This document shows, piece by piece, positions 1 through 8,909 of a stretch of 55,348 bases of DNA. Both the position numbers and the translations under genes were made by a program. The stretch's first letter is position 1. The number at the start of each line of letters is the position of its first letter. Source of the stretch: JBKEDS01 sp047975545 (GTDB lineage Bacteria > Bacteroidota > Bacteroidia > Flavobacteriales > Flavobacteriaceae); assembly GCA_047975545.1 (NCBI GenBank), contig JBKEDS010000059.1:1-55348 (forward strand), given 5' to 3'. The notes beneath the pieces are model-generated. The model worked only from the letters and a program-made list of their open reading frames with translations, had not been told where the DNA came from and ran no database searches.

Positions 1-3000
1 GAAGGCGTTTTTCCAAATTCGTCCTTAAAACTTTTGGTAAAATATTTGGAGTCCTTGTAGCCTACCATAAAAGCTGCTTCGGATACGTTGTAGTTGTTTT
101 TAAGTATTAAAACGGCGGCCTTGCTAAGTTTTAGTTTTCGTAGCAGTTCTACCGGGGTTTTTCCCGTAAGGTCATGGCACTTTCGGTAAATGCCCGAATA
201 GCTCATGTTTATGGTTTTTGGCAAGTCTTCCAGCCTAAAATCGGTATTGAATAGTTGGTCGTTAAGTTCTTTTGTCAAGTTTTCCAAAAATATATCGTCC
301 TTGGACTTTACGTCGTTGTTTTCGGTAGGAATACTGTGCCGGTCGGTTTTGTACTTGTTTAGCGTGCGTTCCTGGCTAGCAATTATGTTGTTTGTTTTTA
401 AAAGCAGTTCGTGTACGTTAAAGGGTTTTCGTAAATATTCCACGGCACCTGTTTTTAGGCCGGATATTTTGCCTTTTGCCGTGTTTTTGGCCGTTAGCAG
501 TATTACGGGAATATGGGCGGTAAGTTTGTTGTTTTTTAAGGTTTTGGTCATTTCCATACCGTCCATTACGGGCATCATAATATCGCTTATAATTAAATCG
601 GGACTATGCTGTTCGGCCATTTCAAGGCCTTCTTGACCGTTGTTGGCTATAATTAGTTTGTAGTTTTCGTTTAAAATATCCTTTAGGAAAATTTGCATGT
701 CTATATTGTCCTCAACAATAAGGAGCGTGTGCGATTTTGTTTTTGCTTTAAGTTGTGCCGCCGGGTTTTCTTCGTATTGATCTTCTGTACCGTTATTTTC
801 TGCCGAAATAGCTTTAGAGTTTAATATAATAGCTTTTTCGTCTTGGGTGAATATACTTTCGTTGGTGGGGAGCTTAACCGAAAAACGGGTGCCGTTTTCC
901 AGTATCGAGTTTACGGTTATACTGCCGTGGTGAAGCTGTACCAGTTCCTTGGTTAGGGCTAAGCCAATGCCCGAGCCTTTTGTGTTTTTGCCCAAATCGG
1001 CTTGGTATAAAAATTCGAAAATATTATTAAGTTCGGTTTCGGGTATACCGGGACCGGAATCGCTAACCGTAATTTCAACCGCTTCGTCGTCGGGGTGTTG
1101 TGTTACTTTTAAGCTTACTTTGCCGTTTACGGGCGTAAATTTTAGGGCATTGGACAGTAAATTGTAAAATACATGCTCTATTTTTTCTTGGTCGTACCAA
1201 ATAACAAGGTTTTCGGTTGGAAAATCCTGGGTAAAGGTTATGTTTTTAAATTTTGCCTGTTCGGAAAATGAACCGGCTATTTTATCAAGGTCGGCTATTA
1301 TATTGTTTTTCGAGGCGTATAGTTTTAGTTTATTAAGTTCCTTGTTCCGAAGGGTCATTAGTTCCAAGGCTATTCTGGACAGTCGGGAGGCGTTGTTTTT
1401 AATCATGATTAGGCGCTGCCTTAGTAAATCGTTACCGTTGGCGGTGGCGCGTTCCAGCATGTCGCTTATGGGGCCTAAAATTAAGGTTAGGGGCGTTTGT
1501 ATTTCGTGCGACATTTTGGCAAAAAAGTTCATTTTTAGGGCATAGAGTTCTTTTTCGTTGTTAAATTTTAGTGCCTCGTTGTGCAACCTGTTTTTTAGCC
1601 TTAGCCATAGGTAAATACCGTAAATTAAAAGCGAAAACAACAGGGCGTAACCAATATAGGCCGCATTGGTAAGCCACCACGGCGGACTAATAACAAGGTC
1701 TATGGCTATGGGTTCTATGTCCCAAATATTATTTTTTGTGCCTGCTTTTACCTCAAAAGTATAATGGCCGTGAGGTATGTTGGTATATGCGGCCACGCCT
1801 TCCTGTTTGGGTGTTATCCAGTCGGTATTAAAACCTTTTAACCGATAGGCGTAATGATAGTTGGGAATTAGGTTGTTGGATATGGCCGAAAACGAAAACG
1901 AAAACGACGATTGTCCGGCCTTCAATTTTAAGTCTTTAACAAGCTCTGTTCGTGTATTAAATTGCTCGGGGATTACGGTTGCGGCCGGTGCGTTTAAAAT
2001 TTCAATATCGCTAATGTACAAATGGGCATGGATTTCCTTTTTTTGCAATTGCGAAGGGTAAAAGCCATTAACCCCAAACTCGCCGCCAAAGTACATTTTT
2101 CCCGAGGTATCTTCAAAAGCGCAGTTTAGCCTGTAGCTTCTATTTAAAAAACCATCGTTTTGGGTGTAGGTGGTTAATGTGTTTGTGGAAATATTGTAGT
2201 GTTTAATGCCGTTGTGGCCGCCAAACCAAATGCTGTTTTTGTTTTCAATTAGCATGGACGACGAATAAAATTCGTTGGAACTGTAATGGCCCTTGAATAC
2301 GTGAAACGTATGGTCGGCTAAAGAAAATTTTACAAATTTTCCCGTTATGGTGGTCATTAGCAAATTACCGTTGTTGTCGGGCAAAAGGCTGGATACTTCT
2401 TGGCTGTAATAATCATCTGGCCCTTCGAAAGTATAGGCGTATTTGGTAAAGGCCGATTGGCTTAGGTTTAAGGTGTTTTCGTTAAGTTGGAACAAACCGC
2501 CCTTGGAAATGGCCAACCACAATGTGCCGGATTCGTCCTCGGTAATGGAGTTTAGTTCCTTTCCGGACAAACCGTTGGCGTTGTAGCTAAATGAAGCCAA
2601 GGTTTTTAAATCATTAGAAAAAACATAAATTTTGGGTTCGTTAACATCGCTTGCCAACGAGGTCCAAATCCGGCCTTTGGAATCTTTAAATAGCAAGCCT
2701 GTATTTATGGTAAATTTATCTTCTTGCTTGGGCGAAAAAATAACTTTAGTAAAGGTTTCGTTTTTCAAATTAAAAACCCATAATCCGTTTCTGTAGGTTG
2801 AAATCCAGACATTTCCTCCGTTATCTTCCGTCATCCTGTTTATAAAGCCGCCCTTAAAAAAGTACTTACCGTTTTGGCTGTTGTTGTACTGTACTTTTTT
2901 GCCGTCGGGAAACGTTCGGTTAAGGCCTTCGCCGTCGGTACCCAGCCAAAGCGAGCCGTCCGACGTTTTTAAAATGGAAAGTACGGGTGTGGGCGTATTG

Positions 3001-4016
3001 CCTTGCGAACCACTATAATAGTTTATGGTGTTATTGGTAAAGGGCAAAATGCTTATTTCCCTTCGTTTTCCTACTACCCATAAGTTGCCGTCGGCATCGC
3101 CAAGCAACCTTATTACGGTATTGTTGTTTACCGAAAACTTGTTCGACGGGTCGTGGGTATAGTGCGCAGTTTTGTTTGTGCTTAAATTTATTTTATAAAG
3201 GCCGTCGCCATCGGTACCCGCCCAAATATGGCCTTGCTTGTCGCAAAACAGGACAATAAAAAACGGGTTTTCGCCATTGGGTTTTAACAGTTCCGTATTG
3301 TTGTATTTTTCAAGTTTTTCGGTACTTTCGTCGTAAATAAATAAGCCGTCAAATTCCGTGGCCAGCCAAACCCGCCCTTGTTTGTCCGATGTTACCGATG
3401 TTACGAATAACTGGTTTAAATTGTTTACTTCGGTTAGCTTGGTTTCTTTGGTTGAATATTTATAAGCATTGCCTTCAAAACTAACAATCCATAAATTATC
3501 CTTGCTAAAGGCCAGTTCTTTCGTGTACTGGGTAAACCCGTTTATTTTTGGCATTGCCGAAATGCTGTCCAAGCGTTCGGCTTTAGTATCGTACTTGTAA
3601 ATAGTGCCTTGTCCGGAGCCCATCCATACATCGGTTTTGTGCTGTACAAAACGGTAAATGTTTTTTTTGCCCAGATTTAAGGTGTCGTTGTCCCGGCTTA
3701 TTTTTACAAGGCTGCCTTGGTTGCTGGAATACCAGTAATTTCCCAATTTGTCGAATAGGGAGCCTATTATAAAGTTGGACTCGCCATCCTTAAAAATATC
3801 TCCGGTGGGCTTAAAAAAGTAATCCTTGCCATCGAATTTGTATAAGCCCATTCCACTGGTAAACCACATAAAGCCCAAGCTGTCCTGTTCTATGGTTTGA
3901 ACATTGGTAAAGGGTTTGTTTAGTTGAATGAAATTAGCTTCGTTTTGGCCATAAACAATGCCTCCCAAAATAAAAAGGGATAAAAAGGATATTGTTTTTT
4001 TGAACATTAAACTCAT
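1..4016 (-). CDS. Hybrid two-component system regulator (HTCS), 3' end cut by window edge
   Basis: This is a one-protein sensor, kinase, receiver and DNA-binding regulator that in Bacteroidota usually senses an oligosaccharide in the periplasm and switches on the neighbouring PUL. Read from ATG 4016 (alternative ATG 4007), about 1338 codons stay open to the edge. The order is signal peptide (FKKTISFLSLFILGG), two-component propeller repeats (for example DGSLWLGTDGEG), Y_Y_Y region, one TM near residues 780-800 (IGYALLFSLLIYGIYLWL), HisKA with FFAKMSHEIQTPL (His837), HATPase with SDSGPGIP, receiver with SDIMMPVMDG (Asp1145), and an AraC-type HTH. The last codons give SKYFTKSFKDEFGKTP, so only about ten residues should be missing. 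Start, His, Asp and HTH share one frame, which argues against an internal frameshift. It is divergent from the GH109-susCD genes, its likely targets. Confidence 0.95.
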   Translation of the reverse strand, partial: MSLMFKKTISFLSLFILGGIVYGQNEANFIQLNKPFTNVQTIEQDSLGFMWFTSGMGLYKFDGKDYFFKPTGDIFKDGESNFIIGSLFDKLGNYWYSSNQGSLVKISRDNDTLNLGKKNIYRFVQHKTDVWMGSGQGTIYKYDTKAERLDSISAMPKINGFTQYTKELAFSKDNLWIVSFEGNAYKYSTKETKLTEVNNLNQLFVTSVTSDKQGRVWLATEFDGLFIYDESTEKLEKYNNTELLKPNGENPFFIVLFCDKQGHIWAGTDGDGLYKINLSTNKTAHYTHDPSNKFSVNNNTVIRLLGDADGNLWVVGKRREISILPFTNNTINYYSGSQGNTPTPVLSILKTSDGSLWLGTDGEGLNRTFPDGKKVQYNNSQNGKYFFKGGFINRMTEDNGGNVWISTYRNGLWVFNLKNETFTKVIFSPKQEDKFTINTGLLFKDSKGRIWTSLASDVNEPKIYVFSNDLKTLASFSYNANGLSGKELNSITEDESGTLWLAISKGGLFQLNENTLNLSQSAFTKYAYTFEGPDDYYSQEVSSLLPDNNGNLLMTTITGKFVKFSLADHTFHVFKGHYSSNEFYSSSMLIENKNSIWFGGHNGIKHYNISTNTLTTYTQNDGFLNRSYRLNCAFEDTSGKMYFGGEFGVNGFYPSQLQKKEIHAHLYISDIEILNAPAATVIPEQFNTRTELVKDLKLKAGQSSFSFSFSAISNNLIPNYHYAYRLKGFNTDWITPKQEGVAAYTNIPHGHYTFEVKAGTKNNIWDIEPIAIDLVISPPWWLTNAAYIGYALLFSLLIYGIYLWLRLKNRLHNEALKFNNEKELYALKMNFFAKMSHEIQTPLTLILGPISDMLERATANGNDLLRQRLIMIKNNASRLSRIALELMTLRNKELNKLKLYASKNNIIADLDKIAGSFSEQAKFKNITFTQDFPTENLVIWYDQEKIEHVFYNLLSNALKFTPVNGKVSLKVTQHPDDEAVEITVSDSGPGIPETELNNIFEFLYQADLGKNTKGSGIGLALTKELVQLHHGSITVNSILENGTRFSVKLPTNESIFTQDEKAIILNSKAISAENNGTEDQYEENPAAQLKAKTKSHTLLIVEDNIDMQIFLKDILNENYKLIIANNGQEGLEMAEQHSPDLIISDIMMPVMDGMEMTKTLKNNKLTAHIPVILLTAKNTAKGKISGLKTGAVEYLRKPFNVHELLLKTNNIIASQERTLNKYKTDRHSIPTENNDVKSKDDIFLENLTKELNDQLFNTDFRLEDLPKTINMSYSGIYRKCHDLTGKTPVELLRKLKLSKAAVLILKNNYNVSEAAFMVGYKDSKYFTKSFKDEFGKTP

Positions 4017-4253
4017 CAATGTACGCCTATACTTTGTTAAACCGATAAGATATGGATTTTTTTGCAATTTTTTAAAGCCCAAATTTAGGCTATAAATATT
4101 GAAAAAAAAACTTCTGCTTTAATATTCGGTAAACAAAGTATTATTTAGCCTAATGCCTCTATATAGGGGGTTGGGGTGGTTATTTATCAATATTTACAAA
4201 AAACTCTACCTTTTTTGAAGAAAAACTCCAACATGTAAAAATAACCCGTGGTT

Positions 4254-4261
4254 TACATTTG
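4254..4261 (+). promoter_or_regulatory. Candidate -7 promoter element for the PUL genes
   Basis: TACATTTG matches the Bacteroidota TAnnTTTG element and would give a leader of about 45 nt before ATG 4314. No clear TTG lies at the expected upstream distance. It sits in the 297-nt divergent spacer 4017-4313, which is otherwise AT-rich and shows no gene. Any operator for the HTCS should be in this spacer, but I could not pick one out. Confidence 0.4.
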
Positions 4262-4313
4262 TTAAATAGCATAACACTAATTCACCTACAAATTTTAAAC
4301 AACCAAAAAAACC

Positions 4314-5672
4314 ATGAGTACACGACGCAATTTTATAAAAAAAACGGCAATGGCCGGGGCGGGCATGGCCATATTGCCCAACCTATCCTTTGGCATAACC
4401 AACGGTTTTTCCAAGGATAAGCTAAAGGTAGGAATGATAGGGGTTGGCCTTCGGGGCACCAACCACCTTAACAACTTGTTAAAACGCGACGATGTGCTAA
4501 TAACCGCTATTTCGGATTTGGATCCCAACCGCATAAACATAGCCACCGATTTAATAACCAAAGCGGGGCAAAAAAAGCCCTTGGTGTTCGATAAGAACGA
4601 TTACGATTATAGGAACCTGTTGGCCTCGAAAGAAGTTGATGCGGTAATAATAGCCACCCCCTGGCTATGGCACACCCGTATGGCCAAGGACGCCATGCTG
4701 GCGGGCAAATATGCCAGTGTCGAGGTTTCGGCCGCCAATACCCTGGAGGAGTGCTGGGACCTGGTAAACACGCACGAGGAAACCGGCACGCACCTAATGA
4801 TATTGGAAAACGTAAACTACCGCCGCGATGTTTTGGCGGTACTCAATATGGTAAAGCAAAACGTATTTGGCGAGCTGGTGCACTTTAGGTGCGGCTACCA
4901 GCACGACTTGCGCCATGTAAAATTCAATAACGGCAAGCAGCCTTATGGCGGAGGCGTCGAGTTTGGCGAAAAAGGCCTTTCGGAGGCCGCCTGGCGCACG
5001 CAGCACTCCCTGTTGCGCAATGCCGATGTTTACCCCACCCACGGCGTGGGCCCGATAGCGGCCATGTGCGACATAAACCGGGGCAACCGCTTTTTGTCCA
5101 TAAGCTCCAACGCCACAAAAGGCATTGGTTTGCACAATTATATAGTAGAAAACGGGGGCGAGCAGCACCCCAACGCCAAGCTGAAGTTCAAGCAGGGCGA
5201 TGTTATCACTTCCACGATAGAAACCGCCAATGGCGAAACCATAATAGTAACGCACGACTGCAACCTGCCCCGTCCGTACTCGTTGGGCTTTAGGGTCCAG
5301 GGCGTAAAAGGATTATGGGAAAAGGACGGCGACCGTATTTATGTCGAGGGCGTATCGAAGCCCCATAAGTGGGACGACTCCAAGGAATGGTTGGACAAGT
5401 ACGACCACCCGCTGTGGAAAAAATACGGCGAAAAGGCCCTGGGTGCCGGGCACGGCGGTATGGACTTTTTCCTGGACCATGCCTTTGTGGAATCGGCCAA
5501 GGCCAACATAGCCCCGCCGATGGACGCCTACGATGCGGCGGCATGGAGTGCGGTAACCCCGCTATCGGAACTCTCGATAGAAAACAACGGCGAGCCACAG
5601 GATTTCCCCGACTTTACCCGGGGCAACTGGATTAAGCGCAAGCCTTATAACTGGATTAAGGATACGTATTAA
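4314..5672 (+). CDS. Gfo/Idh/MocA-family protein, GH109-like alpha-N-acetylgalactosaminidase
   Basis: GH109 enzymes use a tightly bound NAD to cleave N-acetylgalactosaminides by an oxidation/elimination route. The N-terminus carries a Tat-type signal (TRRNFIKK followed by a hydrophobic stretch), so export of the folded, NAD-loaded enzyme is likely. The Rossmann glycine motif is VGMIGVGLRG at about residues 38-47. YPTHGVGP (Tyr240, His243) matches the GH109 active-site block, as do the following INRGNR and a late PRPYS segment. The 452-aa length fits the family. It is the first gene rightward from the HTCS and lies 219 nt before susC. Its codons are clearly GC-richer than those of its neighbours. 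Family membership (Gfo/Idh/MocA) is secure. Substrate is inferred; other glycan-oxidising relatives remain possible. Confidence 0.85.
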   Translation: MSTRRNFIKKTAMAGAGMAILPNLSFGITNGFSKDKLKVGMIGVGLRGTNHLNNLLKRDDVLITAISDLDPNRINIATDLITKAGQKKPLVFDKNDYDYRNLLASKEVDAVIIATPWLWHTRMAKDAMLAGKYASVEVSAANTLEECWDLVNTHEETGTHLMILENVNYRRDVLAVLNMVKQNVFGELVHFRCGYQHDLRHVKFNNGKQPYGGGVEFGEKGLSEAAWRTQHSLLRNADVYPTHGVGPIAAMCDINRGNRFLSISSNATKGIGLHNYIVENGGEQHPNAKLKFKQGDVITSTIETANGETIIVTHDCNLPRPYSLGFRVQGVKGLWEKDGDRIYVEGVSKPHKWDDSKEWLDKYDHPLWKKYGEKALGAGHGGMDFFLDHAFVESAKANIAPPMDAYDAAAWSAVTPLSELSIENNGEPQDFPDFTRGNWIKRKPYNWIKDTY

Positions 5673-5708
5673 TCCTTAGTTAAACCTATGTGTTTTTAAT
5701 AGGAATGC

Positions 5709-5727
5709 TTTAAACTAATAGTTTAAA
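5709..5727. repeat. Perfect 9-bp inverted repeat upstream of susC
   Basis: TTTAAACTA, one central A, then TAGTTTAAA: a perfect short palindrome in the 219-nt spacer before susC. There is no T-tract directly after it, so it is not a normal terminator. It may be an operator or an mRNA stem. Function is unknown. Confidence 0.5.
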
Positions 5728-5891
5728 CTTTAGAAATACAACCCTATTCTATAACTATAAAAGATGCCCCAAATCTATCTTTTAAACTTAACCCTTATGT
5801 TAAAAAACAGCAACAGCTAGACCTATACTGCGTGTTTCTATTTTTCGCAGCTAATTCAAACAATCACATTTTAACTTTAACAAATTAACTT

Positions 5892-8800
5892 ATGAACATG
5901 AGATGTATTAAGCTATTTATTATTTTCTTTTTTGGGTATGCCGGAATGGCATTTGCCCAGGAAAAAACAATTTCAGGTACTATTACCGATGCTTCCGATG
6001 GCACGCCACTGCCGGGAGCCAGTATTACCGTAAAAGGGACAACGAGGGGCGTAACATCCGATTTTGACGGAAAATTTTCTTTATCAGTAAACGAAAACGA
6101 TGTAGTAAATATTAGTTATGTGGGATACTCTACCCAAGAGGTTTCCGTTGCGGGAAAAACAACCCTAAACATTAAACTGGAGTCCGACCAAAGTATATTG
6201 GATGAGGTTGTGGTTGTTGGGTATAGTACCCAAAAAAGAGAAAGCCTCACAGGGGCTTTACAAACGGTAAAAGGCGAAGAACTTACCGATTTAACAACCC
6301 CTACCGTGGAAAATATGCTTAACGGAAAAGCGCCTGGGGTATATGTAGCACCAGGGTCGGGAAGACCGGGTAGCCGTGGCGGCGTGGTTATTCGCGGTCA
6401 AGCTACTTTAAGTGGTACAACGAGTCCGCTTTGGGTTATCGATGGCGTTATTGTAGGCTCCAATACAGGCGACCTCAATCCTGATGATATCGATACCATG
6501 ACCGTTTTAAAAGATGCGGCTTCTACCGCTATTTACGGTTCGCAAGGTGCCAATGGCGTTATCGTGGTAACCACAAAACGGGCAAAACAAGGAAAAACGT
6601 CCATAAATTTCTCGTCAAGAGTAGGTATTAGTAGCCTTAACAACGGTAATTTGGAAATGATGAATGGCGCCGAGCTTTACGATTATTTTGCCTCGTTTTC
6701 CAACGCCGATTTAATATCGTTTCCAAGGTGGAATACCGATTTGCGCAACAGTAATTTTAATTGGTGGGACTTGGCCACAAAAAGCGGGTATATACAAAAT
6801 TACAATGTGTCCGTCCAAGGTGGTACGGAAACTTTAAGGTCATATTTATCCCTTGGTTTTTACGATGAGCAGGGTGCTGTAAAGGGCTACGATTACAACC
6901 GTTATAACTTTCGGTTTAAAACATCCTACAAGCCTTTCGATTGGCTTACCATAAGTCCTCAACTGGTGGGCTCGTTACGGGATGTAGACGATAGGCAGTA
7001 CTCAACAACGGCCATGTACTCCAACTTGCCTTGGGATAGTCCTTACGACGAGGACGGCAATTTAGTGCCGCACCGTTACAGTGGTTGGGTAAACAGTGCC
7101 AGCACCAATTATTTGTACGATTTGCAATGGAACCATGCTTCTAATAAAAACCATGAGTTCATGGGGAATATGGATTTTGACGTTCGTCTTACGGACTGGT
7201 TAACATTCTCTTCCGTAAACAATATTAGGTATATTAGCTATAAGGAGCAAAGCTATACCGACCCGCGCTCAAATGCAGGATCGGGCGTAAACGGGCGCCT
7301 TACCGATTATCGGTCCGAAACAACAAGGCGGTATACTAATCAAATTCTTCGTTTTAATAAAAATTTTGGAAAACACGATGTAAATAGTTTGTTAGCTTAC
7401 GAGTTTAACGATTATAAAGGTGAAACATTAGATGTGGCGGGTACTGGGTTTATTCCGGGATTTGAGGTTTTGGATGTTGTTTCCAAGCCAGAAAAAACAA
7501 AAGGAGGTATAAACGAATGGGCGGTTCAATCGGTTCTTTTTAACGCAAATTATGCTTTCGACAATAAGTATTTGGCACAATTTTCCTTCCGTAGGGATGG
7601 GGCTTCAAACTTTGGTGATAATGCCAAGTATGGTAATTTTTTCTCTATCAGTGGTGGTTGGAATATTCATAAAGAAGATTGGTTTAATGCCGATTGGGTA
7701 GATGCGCTTAAGCTTCGCTTGGCTTATGGCTCCGTAGGGAACCGCCCCAGCTCGCTTTATCCGCAGTACGATCTTTATTCGGTGTCCTCTGGGTATGACG
7801 AAAACCCGGGGGCTTTAATTAGTCAAATAGGAAATAAAGAGCTTACTTGGGAAAAAACATATACAACTGGTGTGGGTTTTGATGCCAATTTGTTCGATAA
7901 TCGCGCCAGGCTTACGTTTGATTACTATGTAAAAAATACCGATAACATCCTGTATCGAGTTCCTATTAGTGGTATAACAGGGGTTACAAGCATTTGGCAG
8001 AATATTGGCGAAATGGAAAATAAAGGGATTGAAGTAAGCGTAGGTGGCGATATTATCCGTAACGACGACCTTACTTGGAGCCTAGACCTAAACTTGGGCC
8101 ACAATGTTAACAAGCTCACAAAATTGTACAAAACAAGGGATGCCGACGGTAACTATGTACAAAGACCTATTATAATAAGTGATGGATTGGGCATTGCAGG
8201 TTCGGCACAACGACTACTGGATCCTGGAAACCCTGTTGATACTTACTATTTAAAACAATGGGCAGGGGTTAACACCGAAAACGGCTTGCCTATGTGGTAC
8301 ATAGTTGAAAGGGACGATGACGGTAACGAAATTTCGCGTGAAACAACCTCGAACTATGCAGCGGCCACTTTTGAAAAAACAGGCAATGCGTCCCCCGATT
8401 TATTTGGTGGTTTTTCAACATCCCTAACGTACAAAAATTTCGATTTAAATGCCGTGTTCGGATATTCTATCGGGGGCAAAATTTACAATTATTCCAGACA
8501 GGAATATGACTCCGACGGTACCTACACCGATCGTAACCAAATGAAATTAATGTCGGGGTGGAGCCGTTGGGAACAGCCGGGAGACGTTGCAACACATCCT
8601 GTGGCCAGATATAATAACCAAGATAAAGGAAACCAAGTATCTTCCAGGTATTTGGAAAAAAGCGATTTTTTAAAATTACGAACCCTTACCTTAGGTTATA
8701 ATTTTAAATTAGAAGAATTAAAATTAGATAATTTACGCTTGTATCTTACGGCAGAAAACTTATTTACCATTACCGATTATTCTGGTGTAGATCCCGAAAT

Positions 8801-8897
8801 CCCGGTAAAGGACGATGGGACAATATTGGGCTCCACAGGGCCGTCGGTATACCCCACAACACGTAAATTTATGCTTGGTATTAATGTAAACTTTTAA
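5892..8897 (+). CDS. SusC/RagA-family TonB-linked outer-membrane transporter
   Basis: This is the outer-membrane barrel that imports oligosaccharides with the SusD lid and TonB energy. The 1001 aa begin with a signal peptide ending near GMAFAQE. A carboxypeptidase-regulatory-like domain follows (about residues 25-105, ISGTITDASDGTPLPGASI), then the TonB-box/plug start DEVVVVGYSTQKRE, the plug with APGVYV and IDGV motifs (about 110-230), and a long barrel. The C-terminus has FLKLRTLTLGYNF and ends GINVNF, which is typical SusC. The gene looks intact. SusD follows after 12 nt, so the two are almost certainly co-transcribed. Confidence 0.97.
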   Translation: MNMRCIKLFIIFFFGYAGMAFAQEKTISGTITDASDGTPLPGASITVKGTTRGVTSDFDGKFSLSVNENDVVNISYVGYSTQEVSVAGKTTLNIKLESDQSILDEVVVVGYSTQKRESLTGALQTVKGEELTDLTTPTVENMLNGKAPGVYVAPGSGRPGSRGGVVIRGQATLSGTTSPLWVIDGVIVGSNTGDLNPDDIDTMTVLKDAASTAIYGSQGANGVIVVTTKRAKQGKTSINFSSRVGISSLNNGNLEMMNGAELYDYFASFSNADLISFPRWNTDLRNSNFNWWDLATKSGYIQNYNVSVQGGTETLRSYLSLGFYDEQGAVKGYDYNRYNFRFKTSYKPFDWLTISPQLVGSLRDVDDRQYSTTAMYSNLPWDSPYDEDGNLVPHRYSGWVNSASTNYLYDLQWNHASNKNHEFMGNMDFDVRLTDWLTFSSVNNIRYISYKEQSYTDPRSNAGSGVNGRLTDYRSETTRRYTNQILRFNKNFGKHDVNSLLAYEFNDYKGETLDVAGTGFIPGFEVLDVVSKPEKTKGGINEWAVQSVLFNANYAFDNKYLAQFSFRRDGASNFGDNAKYGNFFSISGGWNIHKEDWFNADWVDALKLRLAYGSVGNRPSSLYPQYDLYSVSSGYDENPGALISQIGNKELTWEKTYTTGVGFDANLFDNRARLTFDYYVKNTDNILYRVPISGITGVTSIWQNIGEMENKGIEVSVGGDIIRNDDLTWSLDLNLGHNVNKLTKLYKTRDADGNYVQRPIIISDGLGIAGSAQRLLDPGNPVDTYYLKQWAGVNTENGLPMWYIVERDDDGNEISRETTSNYAAATFEKTGNASPDLFGGFSTSLTYKNFDLNAVFGYSIGGKIYNYSRQEYDSDGTYTDRNQMKLMSGWSRWEQPGDVATHPVARYNNQDKGNQVSSRYLEKSDFLKLRTLTLGYNFKLEELKLDNLRLYLTAENLFTITDYSGVDPEIPVKDDGTILGSTGPSVYPTTRKFMLGINVNF

Positions 8898-8909
8898 ATA
8901 GGAACAATA

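Noticed and set aside
205..2061. Rightward ORFs of 66-143 codons inside the first 2 kb
   Set aside because: They are antisense shadows of the HTCS gene, whose frame on the other strand carries all expected kinase, receiver and HTH motifs.
4607..5635. Several ORFs on both strands within the GH109-like gene
   Set aside because: GC-rich codons suppress stops in other frames. None has a recognisable domain.
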